This document shows, piece by piece, positions 8,805-17,011 of a stretch of 64,000 nt of DNA. The notes under the pieces are model-generated. The model saw nothing but the letters and a program-made list of their open reading frames with translations. It was not told where the DNA came from and did no database searches. This DNA comes from Blautia sp. MSJ-9 (GTDB lineage: Bacteria; Bacillota; Clostridia; Lachnospirales; Lachnospiraceae): the NCBI RefSeq assembly GCF_018919065.1, contig NZ_JAHLQG010000046.1:1-64000 (forward strand), in the 5' to 3' direction. The position numbers were made by a program, and so were the translations under genes. Within the stretch, counting starts at the first letter, position 1. Each line of letters starts with the position of its first letter.

Positions 8805-9509
8805 TCATTCCATATTGAGGTTTTGCAGAAGCAGATTCATGAATTCTTTTTTTCTGGTTCTGCTGACAGGTATATGTACATTATGGATCACACAATCAGA
8901 ACCAACAAATCCCTCTACATGATTCATATTTACCAGATATCCCTTTGCACATCGAAAAAAATTATGTACCGCAAGTTTTTCTTCGAGTTCTTTCATCGTA
9001 ATTCTTGAACAGTAATCTCCTCTCGAAGTATGATAAATTACATTATGTCTCTGCCCCTCAATAAAATAGATATCTGCTATATCTATCTTTACAACTCCTT
9101 CCCCAATCGGAATCGTAAGAAATTCTTTAACCTCAGAGCGCATACGTCCAACTGCTTTATCCAGTTTCTGCGAAAAAGAAAAGTACTCAACTGGTTTTAC
9201 TACATAATCCATTGCATCAACTTCATATCCACGTACTGCATATTGAATCATATTTGTAATAAACATAATAATTACTTTCTGATCCATCTGACGGATTTTT
9301 TCTGCTGCTGTCATACCATCCATGAACCGCATCTGAATATCCATCAGAATAATGTCAAAACCGCCACTGTAATTCTCAGTGATATCTTCTCCATCACCAA
9401 ATACCGTAACCTTTATTGATCTTCCCCTTTCCGTTTGATATTTCCGGATATACTCTGTTAATTGTTTTACGTAAATTTCTTCATCTTCCACAATTGCAAT
9501 CTGTATCAT
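8805..9509 (-). CDS. LytTR-family response regulator (AgrA/LytR-like)
   Basis: About 234 residues: receiver domain with acidic pocket EDEE (8-11), phospho-acceptor Asp57 in LMDIQM and Lys in VVKPVEY, then a LytTR DNA-binding domain (IADIYFIEGQRHNVIYHT ... FRCAKGYLVNMNHVEGF). ATG 9509 is chosen because GGAGGG lies 6 nt upstream and the protein then starts MIQIAIVEDE; the longer frame adds 14 unlikely residues. Cotranscribed with the kinase. Probably activates promoters with two direct repeats 21 bp apart, such as the one at 7383-7410. Confidence 0.92.
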   Translation of the reverse strand: MIQIAIVEDEEIYVKQLTEYIRKYQTERGRSIKVTVFGDGEDITENYSGGFDIILMDIQMRFMDGMTAAEKIRQMDQKVIIMFITNMIQYAVRGYEVDAMDYVVKPVEYFSFSQKLDKAVGRMRSEVKEFLTIPIGEGVVKIDIADIYFIEGQRHNVIYHTSRGDYCSRITMKELEEKLAVHNFFRCAKGYLVNMNHVEGFVGSDCVIHNVHIPVSRTRKKEFMNLLLQNLNME

Positions 9510-9712
9510 CCTATACCCTCCACAAGAATTGCATTTTTTGTAACTGTTCAATCACACAATATAGTCCCAGGTTTTTATTATTATTTTATAAATAATTTTT
9601 GTTTCAGTATATCACTGCTTTTTTCTTGCGTCAAGCGGATGTAATATTACAAATTACAGCTGTATAATCTGGGTTTCTTTTATAATATATCCACAGTAAA
9701 TCTCCTCATTCT

Positions 9713-10462
9713 TTAAATAGAAAGTAGAAATTCTGTTAAGTTTTCAATAGCATCTGGTTTTTCTGATAGTTCTTTCCCCATCAGTCCCTCTCCCATAATA
9801 CTAGGATCCGCGCCAAGAGATACAGCGACTCGACTTGAATTCCATACAGCTTCATACATCATTTCCTGATTCTCTTTTGTTACTTTATTGAGAACGTAAT
9901 AAAATGGTTTTCGAATACTTTCCGATAATTCCCCGATTTTTTTGGAAAGCTGTAGGGATTCATAGGATGGATCTATGATTATCAATATCAAATCTACACC
10001 GTTATCAATTCCACGTCCAAAGTGTTCAATACCAGCCTCCATATCCATTAGCGCAAATTGGTCTTCTTTAAGCCTGAGATTTTGGATAAATTGAGTCATA
10101 ACAGTTCCCATAGCACAAGAACACCCTTCATTTGCCTGATGGATTTTTCCACTGCTCATCAGTTTTACACCGTCCTTCAGACTATAATAATCTTCCGGTA
10201 TATCATCTATAGTCCAGGTTTCCTCAAAAAACTGATGAGTAAATTTTGATAACATCATATCATTTAAAACATTTTGCTTACCACCGAAATAGTCTGTAAA
10301 ATCTCTGGGAAGCTTCATACCTAGCTGTCGGTGTAGGCCATAATTAGATTCATCGGAATCAATTACCAAAATTTCTTTTCCTCGTCTGGCTAAAGCCTTA
10401 GCCAAAAGACTGGTTACTGTACTTTTTCCACATCCACCTTTTCCACAAACTGCTATTTTCAT
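9713..10462 (-). CDS. CooC-like P-loop ATPase, second copy
   Basis: 249 residues, MinD/ParA-like (SIMIBI) ATPase with deviant Walker A GKGGCGKST (7-15), a DSDESNYGLHRQLG segment, and switch-II region DMEAGIEHFGRG. Cys114 and Cys116 in EGCSCAMG form the Cys-x-Cys pair that binds metal between CooC subunits. CooC proteins insert nickel into carbon monoxide dehydrogenase; the client here is unknown. SD GGAG lies 11 nt before ATG. It is 136 bp behind the zinc-ribbon gene and may be read from the same operon. Nif/NifH-type or other metallochaperone roles remain possible. Confidence 0.75.
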   Translation of the reverse strand: MKIAVCGKGGCGKSTVTSLLAKALARRGKEILVIDSDESNYGLHRQLGMKLPRDFTDYFGGKQNVLNDMMLSKFTHQFFEETWTIDDIPEDYYSLKDGVKLMSSGKIHQANEGCSCAMGTVMTQFIQNLRLKEDQFALMDMEAGIEHFGRGIDNGVDLILIIIDPSYESLQLSKKIGELSESIRKPFYYVLNKVTKENQEMMYEAVWNSSRVAVSLGADPSIMGEGLMGKELSEKPDAIENLTEFLLSI

Positions 10463-10598
10463 CTCTATATTTACTCCTTTTCTTTTTTTCTAAATAATAA
10501 GTATTACACATGACCATGCTTCAAACTGTTTTCGAAAAATAATTAAATTAATATAATGTCTATTTTGCCATTACATCAAATATCTCCTTAAATGCTTT

Positions 10599-10793
10599 TT
10601 ACTCTACTTCCTCCAGTTCTGTTCCTTCTGGAAGAATATATCCGCAGTTATCACATACTCCATCCTCTGCAAGTATCCCGTCTTTCACAAAGACTTCAAT
10701 GCCTCCCGGTTCATGACAGCGTGGACAATCTAATTCCTGTATCTTTTTCTGATTTCTTACATCCTGGCAATTGGCAAATTCAATTTTACCCAT
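10599..10793 (-). CDS. Small zinc-ribbon protein
   Basis: 64 residues with two CxxC knuckles, CPRC (about residue 23) and CDNC (about 48), predicting one bound Zn (or Fe). The acidic tail is GTELEEVE. ATG 10793 has GGAGG 7 nt upstream; a longer frame to 10823 would overlap the VWA gene. It directly follows the VWA gene (16-bp gap), so it is probably cotranscribed. No family recognised; an adaptor or metal carrier role in the cluster is inference. Confidence 0.7.
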   Translation of the reverse strand: MGKIEFANCQDVRNQKKIQELDCPRCHEPGGIEVFVKDGILAEDGVCDNCGYILPEGTELEEVE

Positions 10794-10809
10794 AGTGATT
10801 CCTCCATTT

Positions 10810-12627
10810 TCATTCCATATCAATTTGTCTTCGCAAAAAAGTTCCTACCATACGGGAAAAATTGCTGATATTACGAATATAGGCAAAATCTTTTCCATAG
10901 ATTCTCTTTTCCACGGAGAGCTCTTCTTCATTCCCTACAAAAATACCAATTACGAAAATTCCCTGATTTCTGGCCCGACGCACCTCATATGCAGTATCTT
11001 TCACAGCTCCTTCTCCGTCATAGATCTTGGGCTGGCGGGTTCCTGGTCGTTGTATGCTCATATCACAGGGTTTTCCATCACTTAATACGATTAAAATCTT
11101 ATTTTTTTCCGGTCGCCCCATGAGAGAGGAAGAGACTGTTTTCAGTGCAAGCCCATCTCTGTTATTGGCATACGCCCGAAATTGAAAGATTCTTTCATTT
11201 GTTTCCCTTGGATCTTCATAATCCCGAAATCTCTGAAGTACTGTATATCCCCAGAAAGCACAGTATCCTGTCACCCGATGAGGAATTCCTGCCTGGCTTA
11301 ATGCTTCACTAATAATATATCCCTGCGCCGCTACCTGAGCCTGTCTGCCAGCTTGGGAACCACTGGAATCAATCAGGACATCTATTACAAACTCAGAATC
11401 TTCTGATCTCTTTTTTCTATTAAATAACTTGTCATCGTCTGTTCTTCCAATTTTCCATAACCTTTCAGGAACAAGCTGCCCTGCATCAGATCTGCTGACA
11501 AAATCATCCTTTCGGATTATAAGTGCCCGTTTCAGTGACTCTGCCAACACAGAAATATTTCTTTTGATGATCCAGTGATTATTTCCATAATAGGCTTTAT
11601 TTTTTTCAAACTGCAGCTGAGAAAAACGGTATTGATTATTTTTTATCACAGGGTTCTGTAAAATTCCATCTGTAAGATACAGGATACAGTTTTTGTGGAT
11701 TCCTGTACAAAATTTCCGGTTGACTCTGGCCTGCTCCGATTCACTTAGATACGATTTTCCGTAATTCAGTTCCACATATTCCCGTATCCGTCGCACTGCC
11801 TGTGGATTTATATTCTCCGAGCTTTCCGGAACTTCTTCATTTTCCGGAGAGAAATAAAATCTTTTTTTCTTTTGGTTTCTGATATCCAGACTCATCATCT
11901 TTTTTTTGATATTAGAAAGATATTTTTGAATGATGTCTTCCATCTGTTCATCCGTCATGCATTCCTGCCACGCGTCATTGGCCAATGCCATATCCGGTAA
12001 ATTCAGAATCTTCTCCAGATTTCCATTCTTTTTTTCAAAAGAGGGATCCAAAACATGATTATAAATCTCATCTATCACGTTTATGACATCTTCCGTATTT
12101 TCTGCATCCTTCAGAGAAAGAATCTTGTACAATGCAATCTCTGCCTGCGGATCCATTCCCTCATCGTCTGTGTTCTTCAGAACATGCCTTATATACAAAA
12201 GCCTAATCCTGTGAATCAGGTCTGTTCCAGCATTATCTGATATCTGCTCTTCCTCGGCCTTTTCCAATTCTCCGAATGCCTGTTCTCTGATTTCCTTTGT
12301 TCCCAAACGTTCTCGAATGATAAAACGATTCACTGCAGCATCCATGCATAATCCGGCAATAGGCAAAAGCATATCTTCCCCAGCAGAAAAATGTAATTTT
12401 TTCATCAAATACATGCCAAGTTTCTTCTGATCAAAATATCGTGCAAAGGCACCCTGCTTCACTGCCTCATACAGAACCGTTTGTTTTGAATAAACATATT
12501 TTTCTGTGTCCGGTTCAAATTCCATATCATAATCACCACTGACTGTCCAAAAAATATTTCTGATACGATTGCTGATCTCCAGACGATGTTCTTCCAGTTG
12601 TTCCGCCGGCCATCTGACATCCTCCAT
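10810..12627 (-). CDS. VWA-domain protein, partner of MoxR ATPase
   Basis: 605 residues. The C-terminal third is a von Willebrand A domain with an intact MIDAS: Asp420, Ser422 and Ser424 in LIDSSGSQAG, and ILIVLSDGKPCD further on. The N-terminal 400 residues are helical, charged and unrecognised. MoxR/VWA pairs (NorQ/NorD, CbbQ/CbbO, CoxD/CoxE) remodel or load metal into enzyme complexes; the MIDAS binds the client. The start follows GGGGG by 9 nt; the gene is 6 bp behind moxR. Between CooC genes, it points to metal-centre maturation. Confidence 0.83.
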   Translation of the reverse strand: MEDVRWPAEQLEEHRLEISNRIRNIFWTVSGDYDMEFEPDTEKYVYSKQTVLYEAVKQGAFARYFDQKKLGMYLMKKLHFSAGEDMLLPIAGLCMDAAVNRFIIRERLGTKEIREQAFGELEKAEEEQISDNAGTDLIHRIRLLYIRHVLKNTDDEGMDPQAEIALYKILSLKDAENTEDVINVIDEIYNHVLDPSFEKKNGNLEKILNLPDMALANDAWQECMTDEQMEDIIQKYLSNIKKKMMSLDIRNQKKKRFYFSPENEEVPESSENINPQAVRRIREYVELNYGKSYLSESEQARVNRKFCTGIHKNCILYLTDGILQNPVIKNNQYRFSQLQFEKNKAYYGNNHWIIKRNISVLAESLKRALIIRKDDFVSRSDAGQLVPERLWKIGRTDDDKLFNRKKRSEDSEFVIDVLIDSSGSQAGRQAQVAAQGYIISEALSQAGIPHRVTGYCAFWGYTVLQRFRDYEDPRETNERIFQFRAYANNRDGLALKTVSSSLMGRPEKNKILIVLSDGKPCDMSIQRPGTRQPKIYDGEGAVKDTAYEVRRARNQGIFVIGIFVGNEEELSVEKRIYGKDFAYIRNISNFSRMVGTFLRRQIDME

Positions 12628-12633
12628 ACAAGT

Positions 12634-13566
12634 TTACCCCCATATGTCTTTTCCGGTCCAGGAAGATGGGATTCTGGTAGAAACCACATCTTCTATGATC
12701 TCTTTTTCAAATACATCAAAACTTTTATTTATGATCCCCATCTGGATTGCATCAATTGGAGAAAGTCCGCTTTTTGTTGCTTTTACAGCAGAAACCAATC
12801 CTCTCAGGTCAAGAGATTTTGTTGAGATTTCTCCATGATAAGCTTTGATCTGCAAATCCAGAAACAGTCCTGCAAAAGCTTTCAGTGCACTTTTTTCCCC
12901 ATCTGGAAAATGTTGTCTTAATACAAAAAGGACACTATCCTCATCCATTTCAGGCATATCAATTACCATAAACCTTGAAACCAATGCTTCATTTAGCTCT
13001 CTGGTACCTGCGTAACCATAATTCATCGTGCCGATAAATCGTGTTGCCGGATGAAGTAAAATCCTGTTATATCCTGGAATATCGATTCTGCGCCGATGAT
13101 CCAGTGTGGCATGCAGTACAGAAACCGCATCATTTTTTGCCATATTGATTTCGTCCAGGATTCCAAATCCTCCAAATTCCGCGCATTGGTAGATAGGGCC
13201 TTTCCGAAGGCTAACCTCATTATTTATAAAGGTATCCGTTCCAATCAGATCGGCACTGTCTGTATTTACATGAAAAGAAATGTCGTATTCCGGTCTTCCG
13301 AATATCCATGCCAGTGTCTCACATAGTACATTTTTTCCTGTAGCTTTCGCACCGGAAAGTAACAGGTTATCTCCCTGAAGAAGCGCTGCTATTGACATTT
13401 CCAGAATCTTTTTCCCATAAAATAGGATATCCGGTTTTTCTACCCGTTCCTTTACCTGATCCTCTACCTCATAACGCATGTGAAAATCTCTCAGTTCTCC
13501 AATCAGTTCCTGCGCTATCTTCTGGTCTTCTAAATATTTTTCTATTTCTGTCCAATGATTTCTCAT
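12634..13566 (-). CDS. MoxR-family AAA+ ATPase
   Basis: 310 residues when started at ATG 13566 (AAAGGA 8 nt upstream); the open frame runs on to 13680 through a repeat and is not used. Walker A is GAKATGKN (72-79), with Asn where Ser/Thr normally follows the Lys; Walker B is GILDEIN (about 134-140); sensor 1 is FIGTMNYGYAG; an arginine-finger region is NEALVSRFMVIDMPE. It should act as a hexameric chaperone with the VWA protein. The Asn in Walker A should change Mg coordination and may mean altered ATP use. Confidence 0.85.
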   Translation of the reverse strand: MRNHWTEIEKYLEDQKIAQELIGELRDFHMRYEVEDQVKERVEKPDILFYGKKILEMSIAALLQGDNLLLSGAKATGKNVLCETLAWIFGRPEYDISFHVNTDSADLIGTDTFINNEVSLRKGPIYQCAEFGGFGILDEINMAKNDAVSVLHATLDHRRRIDIPGYNRILLHPATRFIGTMNYGYAGTRELNEALVSRFMVIDMPEMDEDSVLFVLRQHFPDGEKSALKAFAGLFLDLQIKAYHGEISTKSLDLRGLVSAVKATKSGLSPIDAIQMGIINKSFDVFEKEIIEDVVSTRIPSSWTGKDIWG

Positions 13567-13586
13567 GAAGCTTTTCCTTTCTTTGC

Positions 13587-13754
13587 AATTATAGCAATCC
13601 TCGTAAATAATGCATTTAAGACAGTTCAGCAGAGTGCGAAAGACAAGGAAGATATCTGCAGGCGTGCTGACGCACGGCAAAGATATCTGACGCAGGATTT
13701 CACACTCTGATGGGCTGGATTAAGATGCATTATTTCAGAGGATTGCTATAGTTA
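13587..13754. repeat. Imperfect palindromic MITE-like element A
   Basis: Left arm from ATAGCAATCCTC (13591) and right arm ending GAGGATTGCTAT (13749) are imperfect inverted copies of about 50 bp, with ATAATGCAT in both. It sits between cooC and moxR, and runs into the 5' extension of the moxR frame. A related sequence (GCACGGCAAA..ATATCT, CACACTCTGAT..) occurs at 61805-61895. Probably a non-autonomous mobile element or a genus repeat; it could also attenuate read-through from cooC. Confidence 0.65.
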
Positions 13755-13810
13755 TATCAAATCAGATAATATTTCTGTTTACTCAATCTTCAAACTTTCA
13801 ATCCTCCAAC

Positions 13811-14581
13811 TCACAATCCTAACTTCTTTACAATTTCTCCCAGTGCACTTCTTACAGGAGAATCTTTCGGAAGCCGTATGATCGGCTTTCCATCGCAGTC
13901 ATACTGATAAACCTGGTTATCATGAGGCACCACCCCTAACAATTCCAGTCCCTGATTTCGAATTTCTTCCAGAGTTCCGGCATCCAGTTTTCCATCCGGA
14001 ACACGATTCACGATTAATCCAGTCTTCTGTGGTTTAAAGTTTAACTCCTTCATCAGCTTTGCAATACGTCCGGCTGCCTGAACACCTCTTCTGGAACAGT
14101 CACTTACAAGAATCGCAACTTCCATCATTGGCAGGATTCCTCTGCTGATATGTTCCATACCTGCTTCGTTATCAACCACAATATATGGATAATGACCTTG
14201 CAGTTTCTGAACCTGGGTCTGCACAAGACCATTTACAAAACAATAGCAGCCCTGTCCCTGGGTTCGCCCCATTACCATCAAATCATAATCGTCTTCTTCT
14301 GCAATTGCATCGGAAAGACGCATTTCCAGATAAGCCTGTTTTGTCATTCCTGCCGGAATCTGATATCGTGGATCAACTCCTGCACGTTCAATCTCTTCTC
14401 TCAGTTCTCCGAGTGTAATCTCCGGTTCAACGCCGAGCACTTCATTCAAATTCGCATTTGCATCTGCATCTACAGCTAAAACCGGATGTTTTCTATTTTC
14501 ACATAAATATTGAATTAACAATCCACAAAGGGTTGTTTTCCCTACGCCACCTTTTCCTGATACTGCAATTACATGTCCCAT
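13811..14581 (-). CDS. CooC-type nickel-insertion ATPase
   Basis: 256 residues, SIMIBI ATPase: Walker A SGKGGVGKTTL (8-18), switch I DADANANLNEVLG, switch II VVDNEAGMEHISRG. Cys112 and Cys114 in GQGCYCFVN match the CxC pair known to bind Ni/Zn in CooC of CO dehydrogenase. It would load nickel into CODH or an ACS-like enzyme, using ATP. AGGAGG lies just upstream of ATG 14581. Its promoter overlaps a 21-bp inverted repeat shared with the YgbA-like gene (14612-14714). No CODH gene is in the window. Confidence 0.85.
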   Translation of the reverse strand: MGHVIAVSGKGGVGKTTLCGLLIQYLCENRKHPVLAVDADANANLNEVLGVEPEITLGELREEIERAGVDPRYQIPAGMTKQAYLEMRLSDAIAEEDDYDLMVMGRTQGQGCYCFVNGLVQTQVQKLQGHYPYIVVDNEAGMEHISRGILPMMEVAILVSDCSRRGVQAAGRIAKLMKELNFKPQKTGLIVNRVPDGKLDAGTLEEIRNQGLELLGVVPHDNQVYQYDCDGKPIIRLPKDSPVRSALGEIVKKLGL

Positions 14582-14611
14582 GTTTTTCCTCCTAAAATTC
14601 TGAACAATCTG

Positions 14612-14714
14612 TTGACTTTTTCTTTAAACCTCATTATAGTTGTTACTATATAAATTACAATAATCAATCTGTGAGATTTGTATGGTTACTCAACACATCA
14701 GAAAAATTGTTGAG
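14612..14714. promoter_or_regulatory. Regulatory module copy 1 (cooC / tetR divergent region)
   Basis: Plus-strand promoter TTGACT (14612) N17 TATAGT (14635); minus-strand promoter TTGTAA N16 TATAAT (14633-14660). A 21-bp inverted repeat of form TTGTWA-N9-TTACAA (14640-14660) overlaps both. A second inverted repeat CTCAACA-N12-TGTTGAG lies at 14689-14714. The same parts with the same spacing occur at 16352-16455, so the two divergent regions are probably controlled by one regulator. Confidence 0.65.
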
Positions 14715-14749
14715 AAATTATATGATACTAACTAATACAGGAGTATATA

Positions 14750-15397
14750 ATGTCAGAAAAAACGAGAAAACAAGATCGCCGTACCCGCTATACCAGGCAA
14801 ACCATAAAAGATACGTTCTTAGAGTTGTTAAATCAGAAAAGTTTTACGAAAATTACAGTTACAGAGATCTGCAAAAATGCTGAAATCAACCGTGGCACTT
14901 TTTATCTTCATTACTACGATATCCATGATGTATTATCAGATATTTTTAATGATATGACTCAGGATATGTTAACAACTGTAGATCATTTATTCTGTCTAAA
15001 TCAAAAAAGCTGTTCCTATCCGTTCTGTCAGAAAATACAGATGGAATCACAATACAGGGCACTGTTTCTGGATGATGCAATTGCCCCTATTCTTCTGGAA
15101 AAAATAGCAGAAAATACAAAAGAAGGCTATGTGACCTGGCTTATGTCACACAGCCTCCTGACCTTTGAACAGGCAGAATCGGTTTTTTATTTTCAAATGA
15201 ATGGCTGCCTTTCCATCAACAGACTGATGCTCCGCAATCACTGTAATGACTGGAAACAGATTCAGACAGTAATCGACAAATTTATCAAAGCCGGGTTGGA
15301 AAGTTTTCTGATTCATGATCAGAGAGAAGAAAATGCTTCCGATAATTTTTGCAGCAAAATTTCTCCAACTGTTACCGCATCTTCTACACTCAGATAA
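14750..15397 (+). CDS. TetR/AcrR-family regulator
   Basis: 215 residues with an N-terminal TetR HTH (FTKITVTEICKNAEINRGTFYLHYYDIHD, about 27-56; only the first part need be read as the helix-turn-helix) and an all-helical C-terminal domain of the TetR_C_7/DhaS-like kind. AGGAG lies 6 nt before the ATG. Divergent from cooC across the shared regulatory module, so it may control cooC and itself. Its last 79 bp overlap the convergent DUF3786 gene. Confidence 0.8.
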   Translation: MSEKTRKQDRRTRYTRQTIKDTFLELLNQKSFTKITVTEICKNAEINRGTFYLHYYDIHDVLSDIFNDMTQDMLTTVDHLFCLNQKSCSYPFCQKIQMESQYRALFLDDAIAPILLEKIAENTKEGYVTWLMSHSLLTFEQAESVFYFQMNGCLSINRLMLRNHCNDWKQIQTVIDKFIKAGLESFLIHDQREENASDNFCSKISPTVTASSTLR

Positions 15398-15945
15398 TGA
15401 TCGGCATGATCCTGAAGAAATATTTTGCCAGATACAGGAAATTCTTCATCTGCAAACCATATCTTTAAAGTTACCGGATATCTTGGCAGGACTGGAAAAA
15501 CAGCACACAGATCCGCCTTTGTCTCTGTGAATTCTGCACCCAGGTTTTTACATGCTTTCTGAATTTTCTCAGGATCTTTATCCTGCAAAAGCTTTTCCAG
15601 TTTCTGCTCTGCAGTCCGGTCAAACTTGGTTCCTCGAATCAATCCATCTTTCAGGTTACCAAAAGTAATGAGCTTCTGTGAGCCTTCTGTGCCATCGGCC
15701 ATATCCAGATAATGCAGCAATATCAGATAATGCCATTCATCCATATCTGCGTTAATATAAAACTCAGGAAGTTGAATTTCAATCACTTCATGAAAGCTCG
15801 GTACCTCAAGCATATTTTGACTGCTATGAAAAACAGCCCCACTTTTTGCAGCAATCTCCTCTCCGGAACGATTTTGCAGCCGTCTTACTGCTGCCTGCAG
15901 CATTTCCTGAAATGCACGATTTTCTGTTTGATTTTTGTATTCCAT
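15319..15945 (-). CDS. DUF3786 protein
   Basis: 208 residues. The segment YPVTLKIWFADEEFPVSGKI followed by FLQDHADHYLSVEDAVTVGE is the conserved core of DUF3786, a domain often found near corrinoid/CO dehydrogenase genes in acetogens. Function is unknown; a redox or cofactor-binding role linked to the CooC cluster is inference. GGAGAA precedes ATG 15945. It overlaps tetR tail to tail by 79 bp. Confidence 0.7.
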   Translation of the reverse strand: MEYKNQTENRAFQEMLQAAVRRLQNRSGEEIAAKSGAVFHSSQNMLEVPSFHEVIEIQLPEFYINADMDEWHYLILLHYLDMADGTEGSQKLITFGNLKDGLIRGTKFDRTAEQKLEKLLQDKDPEKIQKACKNLGAEFTETKADLCAVFPVLPRYPVTLKIWFADEEFPVSGKIFLQDHADHYLSVEDAVTVGEILLQKLSEAFSSL

Positions 15946-15985
15946 AAGTTCTCCTTTGTGAATATTTTATCACATCATATAATAA

Positions 15986-16318
15986 TCAATGTTTATGCAA
16001 GGATTTTGGTGGTTTCATAAATCTGGCTTTGTCCGGATTCTCTTTCATCCATTCCCGGGCAAAATCCATTACCTCAGTCATAGTTTCATAATCTTTTCCA
16101 CAAAAACAGCAACTTGGGCATGTTGGACATGGCCATCCCTTATTTTTGAATCTGCATGCGTCTAAATGTCGGTATGCTCTTAATAAATTTGCTTCATATT
16201 CTTCTTTAGACTGTGAAGCTTCCCTGTTTTCACGATAATAAAGGTGATACATTTTTTTAGTCATATGTTTTTTGATTCTGGTATATAAATTTCCTTTTAA
16301 TTTGTCCACAATCAGCAT
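15986..16318 (-). CDS. Cys-rich YgbA_NO-like protein (nitrosative-stress associated)
   Basis: About 110 residues. The pattern AYRHLDACRF...CPTCPSCCFCGKDYE...VMDFAREWM resembles the YgbA family, whose E. coli member is induced by nitric oxide; five to six Cys could bind iron or zinc. ATG 16318 has GGAGG 10 nt upstream; an earlier TTG at 16327 is too close to the SD. Divergent from the Rrf2 gene with the same regulatory module as cooC. A role in NO or metal stress is inferred from similarity and context. Confidence 0.55.
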   Translation of the reverse strand: MLIVDKLKGNLYTRIKKHMTKKMYHLYYRENREASQSKEEYEANLLRAYRHLDACRFKNKGWPCPTCPSCCFCGKDYETMTEVMDFAREWMKENPDKARFMKPPKSLHKH

Positions 16319-16351
16319 ATTATACAATCCTCCGTAAGTTTCATTCCTGTG

Positions 16352-16455
16352 TTGACTTTTCCTTTACATTTCATTATAGTTGTAATTATATTATTTACAA
16401 TCATCAAAATAAAAAATATGTACAGTTTCTCAACACATTAAAAAGAGCTGTTGAG
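16352..16455. promoter_or_regulatory. Regulatory module copy 2 (ygbA-like / rrf2 divergent region)
   Basis: TTGACT (16352) N17 TATAGT (16375) on the plus strand; minus-strand TTGTAA N16 TATAAT. A 21-bp inverted repeat TTGTAA-N9-TTACAA at 16380-16400 and CTCAACA-N13-TGTTGAG at 16429-16455. Offsets from the -35 box to the second repeat are 77 bp here and at 14612, so the module is conserved as a unit. Confidence 0.65.
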
Positions 16456-16546
16456 AACTTGGAAAGTTTTAGACAAACCAGAAATATTTTCGCCTCAAAA
16501 ATGTAAAACCAAAATCATTATATCATACTACAAGGAGTTTCTTATC

Positions 16547-16996
16547 ATGAAATACTCAACGAAATTAAGCGATACTGTCCATGTAATGGTTCTGATTGCT
16601 ATCAACCAGGAAAAATCTCTCTCCAGCGCCTCAATTGCAGAAAGTGTCCATACAAATCCCGGCTTTGTACGCCAGCTTATGTTAAAACTAAAAAAAGCCG
16701 GACTTATGACCAGTGTAGCCGGACATGCCCGTCCTTCTCTTTCAAAACCAGCAGACCAGATTACATTGCTGGATATTTATAAAGCAGTTGAAGGCGAGAA
16801 ACCGCTGCTTCATTTAGATACTCATACCAATCCAGATTGTGGCGTTGGCATTAACATTCAGTTATCTTTGCAGGGATTCTATAATGAAATCCAAAAAACT
16901 GCTGAAGAAAAAATGAATACGATTACTTTACAGGATATCATAGATACCTATTATCAGCGAACATCCATGCAAAATGATTTACAAAACATTATATGA
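16547..16996 (+). CDS. Rrf2-family regulator (YwnA/HypR-like)
   Basis: 149 residues from ATG 16547 (AAGGAG 9 nt upstream; the longer frame to 16451 is not credible). Winged-helix Rrf2 fold: SSASIAESVHTNPGFVRQLM is the recognition helix region. Only one Cys (NPDCG) is present, so it lacks the three-Cys [Fe-S] site of NsrR/IscR and is more like the redox-thiol members. Divergent from the YgbA-like gene, it is a candidate reader of the shared inverted repeat. Confidence 0.82.
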   Translation: MKYSTKLSDTVHVMVLIAINQEKSLSSASIAESVHTNPGFVRQLMLKLKKAGLMTSVAGHARPSLSKPADQITLLDIYKAVEGEKPLLHLDTHTNPDCGVGINIQLSLQGFYNEIQKTAEEKMNTITLQDIIDTYYQRTSMQNDLQNII

Positions 16997-17011
16997 CAGG
17001 AGAATATTCTT

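Noticed and set aside
13566-13680. Longer MoxR start upstream of 13566
   Set aside because: The extra 38 codons come from the palindromic repeat and no SD precedes the upstream ATG.
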